DNA from: Carex sylvatica
Taxonomy: Eukaryota > Streptophyta > Magnoliopsida > Poales > Cyperaceae
Length of the DNA: 24,232 nt
Assembly (NCBI GenBank): GCA_964058845.1
Contig: CAXKVR010000224.1
Location: forward strand, 1-24,232
Direction of reading: 5' to 3'
Below, in pieces: positions 21,093 through 24,232 of the stretch (position 1 is its first letter; each line of letters opens with the position of its first letter). A model generated the notes under the pieces. That model was not told where the DNA came from, ran no database searches, and worked only from the letters and a program-made list of their open reading frames with translations. The position numbers were made by a program, and so were the translations under genes.

Positions 21093-21673
21093 TTGTAAAG
21101 TAGTGTAGTGGTTAAGGAGCTTGCTGCTTGTTGCGCAGAACCCAGGTTTGATTACTGGCGTTGGGAGAAATATTTTGCCTCAACATTGGTGTATGCGCAG
21201 TGTATTGTGATCACTACTTCACTGGTGTATGTGAGGTCTGACGTGTCAACAAGGGCGGATCCAGCATAGGCTGTGGGGGTAGCCGCTTTCTCTGGATTTC
21301 AAATTTTAGTGGTAATTTATCGATACCGATTGAATGCGTCTCTCCTGGAAATTTTTTTGCCCACTCTGATTGTTTGATTTGTAATTCGAGTTAAATTTAG
21401 TGTTAAAATCAAAATAAATTTATAGAATTATAATTGATAATTAGAATTATAAGTTAAAATATTATAAATTACAAGTCAGAATATTAGAAAATATAAGTCA
21501 GAATATTATTTTTTATCGAGTACCCAATTAGTTAATGAATTTAAATTTGATTTGATAATTTTTTACTCTCATCTGACGAAAATTCTGACTTCGTCTCTGC
21601 GTGTCAAAGCAGTATCGCTGCGAGTCAATCATGCATCAGCAGGTGCTATACTCAAGATTTCACCTATCTGATA
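21093..21673 (+). mobile_element. tRNA-derived SINE, split by a nested MITE
   Basis: The 10-bp direct repeat CAAACAACAA flanks it at 21083-21092 and 21674-21683. Near the left end lies an A-box TAGTGTAGTGG (21101-21111), matching the pol III pattern TRGYNNARNNG. A B-box-like GGTTTGATTAC follows at 21145-21155, with the usual CG decayed to TG. Subtracting the nested element at 21250-21599 and one copy of its target duplication leaves a SINE of about 223 bp. The 3' end lacks an obvious poly-A or poly-T tail, which is the weak point of the call. Confidence 0.65.
21250..21599. mobile_element. hAT-type MITE nested inside the SINE
   Basis: A perfect 8-bp direct repeat CGTGTCAA lies at 21242-21249 and 21600-21607. 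The left end is CAAGGGCGGATCCAG and the inverted right end CAGAGACGAAGTCAG, both of the CAGGGGCGGA type. The 350-bp body has repeated AAGTCAGAATATTA motifs and no coding capacity. Its ends relate it to the element sitting on the VPS18 exon 17 acceptor (196-489). Confidence 0.8.
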
Positions 21674-21683
21674 CAAACAACAA

Positions 21684-23200
21684 GATAAAATTGAAATAAT
21701 CATGCACTGGTGGAATGCTCGCCATTATTATCAGACCAAGGTGCTGATATATATAACCAACTTGCCCTTGGAAAATGGAAATACGCCCCCCCCCCTTACA
21801 CATATACTTCATGGATCTGGCATCAAACGTATAACCATCACTATAAGTTTCAGACATTGTTTAGTATAGTTATTCATTCTTCAATGACAATTCTAAGATA
21901 ATTCAGCATATTTCTGTTTGGATATGGACCGTCCAATCAAAATCTGCAAGACTATTAAAGCGGCGCTATACATTCCATCTCAGACTGAATTGGACCGAAT
22001 TTCAAGTACTCTTTATGTTTCCGTACATGTGACTTTAATAATGTCTATAGATAAAAAATTTCCTAGCACTAACTCAGATATAACAAACGCTATTAGTCAA
22101 GCCAATTATAAGTTTCAAAAAAGAAAAAGAAAAATCTATAGCACGATTCTCAAGTGAAATTAACAACATAATATATAAATTTATTCATATAAATTTGGCA
22201 TATCTGATAAGTCAATCAGGTCTTATTTTGTGAAAATCTTGGATTTAATTAGTGATCACTGGATGGTCTTGGAGCGAGAAATCATTGTGGGCAATTTTTA
22301 AACGCCACATATTGTGACAAGTAAACTCAAAATAAATTTCTATCAAAAATGCCCTTGTGGATCCGTAAATTCAATATATTTCCTCTCATCTCATTCTCTC
22401 TTTCCTTTTGTCTACAATTTTAGTAATGTTAATTTTGATAATTAACATTAGCAATTTTTAGAATTATCAAATTGTTTTGTGTGGATCATTATAAAATTTT
22501 CCAATTCTCCAATTCAATATTAACACTTTACAAAATTTAATTTCCTGCATTGCAATTTTTAGATTATTTCACTTTAATTTCCACAAATAACGTATAAATA
22601 CTAATTTATATTATCATCAAATCAAGTTACAAGACTATCATTATTTCAAAATTGGAAATAATTGATATGCATAATTGGAACCTTTTAATATTCAATTTGT
22701 GAAATCAAATTCTGAATTTTCAAAGTTGAAAATTTGACATTTGTTAATTTCAATTTTTTAATGAATCAAAATGTTGAATGTAATATTATATTTAAAAATT
22801 TGAAGTTTCTGATAAGGTTTGATGATATTTTATAATTCCAACTCTTTTATAGATTTCATTGAAATGGACCTATGATAATTCCATAAAGAACACTTCCGTT
22901 GTTTCGTTAAAAGCCTTCAAAAGTAATATATAATTTAATTTATCGATTGCAAATATGTACAAGTGAAAAAGTGAAACTATGTAATTAAAAGATCCAAGTC
23001 GATCTGAATTATAAAAAACTTGTTTATAATTTTACTTTTTTAATTTAGAATTTAATATTCACTTCAGTAATAGATTTGCACAAAATTAATTTGAAAAAAA
23101 AATCTAAATTATTCAAATAATTAAGTATACTTTCTGAAATTATCATATTAATATAACTTGAACAATATTATAATGAAAATTAACAACTAGAAAAAAAAAA
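21684..23200. other. AT-rich intergenic DNA, no gene seen
   Basis: The short frame at 21918-22157 has no recognisable motif. A perfect 10-bp inverted repeat (TAATGTTAAT/ATTAACATTA, loop 7) lies at 22424-22450, a small hairpin of unknown meaning. A run of nine C lies at 21787-21795. Nothing else stands out. Confidence 0.4.
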
Positions 23201-23303
23201 GAACAAGAACAACAAGAACAACAACAATAACAACAATAACAACAACAATAATAATAACAATAATAATAATAACAACAACAACAACAACAACAAAAAAAAA
23301 AAA
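23201..23303. repeat. (AAC/AAT)n microsatellite
   Basis: About 100 bp of AAC and AAT trinucleotides, impure at the left (AAG/AAC) and ending in an A run. The long Leu/Val-rich reading frames on the minus strand here are artefacts of the repeat. Confidence 0.9.
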
Positions 23304-23417
23304 TGAACTATCAAAATTAATACAATTAAAATTATAGATGAAAAGAAAAGAAATGTAAAGGAAGTGAAGCACCTCAATACTATATATACTGTCAAAAAGG
23401 CAGTATTCTAGGCGCAT

Positions 23418-23895
23418 ATTTTTTTCCATAGAAAGAGTATAGTTATATTTTTTTTCCATAAAAAGAATATTGATATATTTTTTTTCTATAGAAAGACAGA
23501 TAAAATTTATACCAATTTGAAGAAAATTCAAAGTTTAGACCAGTAAAAATTATATCTATTTAAACTCATAATTTTTCTTAAAAATAGGTTTTTATACAAT
23601 AAGGAATGGAGCCCACGCTATTAATTAATAAAAAAATAGATTAGTGTCTTTAATTTCGTTAGATGATAAGAGATAAGCTAATTTGTTTTGTTATTATATG
23701 AATAAAAAATAAAAAGAGGAGTACATATCTTTACACAATTTATTTGTCTTTCTATACATAATAAAACAAACACACTCTTTATGTTTCTCTCTCTACTTTT
23801 TTAATAATTTCTACTGATATCCTCAAATTTGTGCCGGTCTTTTTCAAAGACAAATAACCGGAAAAAGGCCTTTGGTTGTCGGTTCATCCCGCTTC
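23418..23895. repeat. Partial third copy of the region 2 repeat (copy C)
   Basis: Collinear with about 11500-11996 of copy A and, from its middle, with 15765-16125 of copy B. Landmarks are GGTTTTTATACAATAAGGAA, TGGAGCCCACGCTATTAATT, CACACTCTTTATGTTTCTCT and the CCGGTC...ACCGG segment near 23834-23861. It keeps the TAGAAAGAGTAT block joined to the downstream part, as in copy A. Confidence 0.8.
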
Positions 23896-24232
23896 TGTTG
23901 GATATCGAATAGATTTATAGTCAATGTATATATCATTTTTATGGTTATGCTCTAAAAAAATAACAATTTAATATATGTTATCTCAGTGGAGATTTAAAAT
24001 ATAATGCACCTAGAAAGACGAAATACGTTTTTAAAAACAATGTATAACGATCTGAATAACATAATTCTAATTTATTTTATTTTATTTTAACTCATTTTGA
24101 TGCTATCCATATTTTTTATTAATTTATTTCAACATTATATGCATCTAACATACCTAAGTGATTAAATTGAGTAAAACACTCCATGATTTAACCACTTTAA
24201 ATGATTTTACAATCAGTTAGCTTAGAATTTCC
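23896..24232. other. Right edge, no feature seen
   Basis: AT-rich DNA to the end of the window, with no gene, RNA or repeat that I can support. Confidence 0.4.

Noticed and set aside
23180..23531. Leu/Val/Ile-rich frames that look like a membrane protein.
   Set aside because: They arise from the trinucleotide microsatellite.

Overview
This is plant nuclear DNA: AT-rich, with GT-AG introns, short plant exons and many small transposons. It holds two recognisable protein genes, both on the minus strand. The VPS18 residues look monocot-like to me, closer to my memory of grass VPS18 than of Arabidopsis or grape. The flanking DNA does not look like a compact grass genome, so a non-grass monocot is my guess. 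That placement is inference.

Region 1 (1-8.2 kb, minus strand) is the 5' two thirds of VPS18, the class C/HOPS-CORVET vacuolar sorting subunit. Sixteen coding exons join in frame from the ATG at 5923, and a seventeenth runs toward the left edge. The C-terminal third, with the RING domain, lies outside the window. An ATG-free leader exon probably lies at 8029-8215, behind a roughly 2.1 kb 5'UTR intron. The introns are loaded with small transposons whose target-site duplications (TSDs) can be read directly: two hAT-type MITEs, a 5'-truncated retroposon tail, a Mutator-type element and a MITE fragment. One MITE landed exactly on the 3' splice site of exon 17 and duplicated it. A GC-rich hAT-type element made of ACCCG/GGGTA motifs sits just upstream of the leader exon.

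Region 2 (about 9.0-16.5 kb) has no recognisable gene. It is an old direct segmental duplication, copy A (8971-12555) and copy B (13648-16515). Comparing the copies exposes later insertions and deletions. A third, partial copy lies at 23.4-23.9 kb.

Region 3 (17.9-19.05 kb, minus strand) is an intronless mTERF-family organelle gene interrupted by one in-frame TAA. Both flanks stay open and conserved in pattern, so it is either a very young pseudogene, a nonsense allele or a base-call error.

Region 4 (19.1-24.2 kb) is intergenic. It contains two long-armed fold-back MITEs in opposite orientation, a tRNA-derived SINE split by a nested hAT-type MITE, an (AAC/AAT)n microsatellite and the third copy of the region 2 repeat.

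I found no candidate for a new multi-gene system. The most informative signals are transposon-gene interactions: the duplicated splice acceptor in VPS18, the in-frame alternative acceptor carried by the same MITE, and the single nonsense codon in mTERF.
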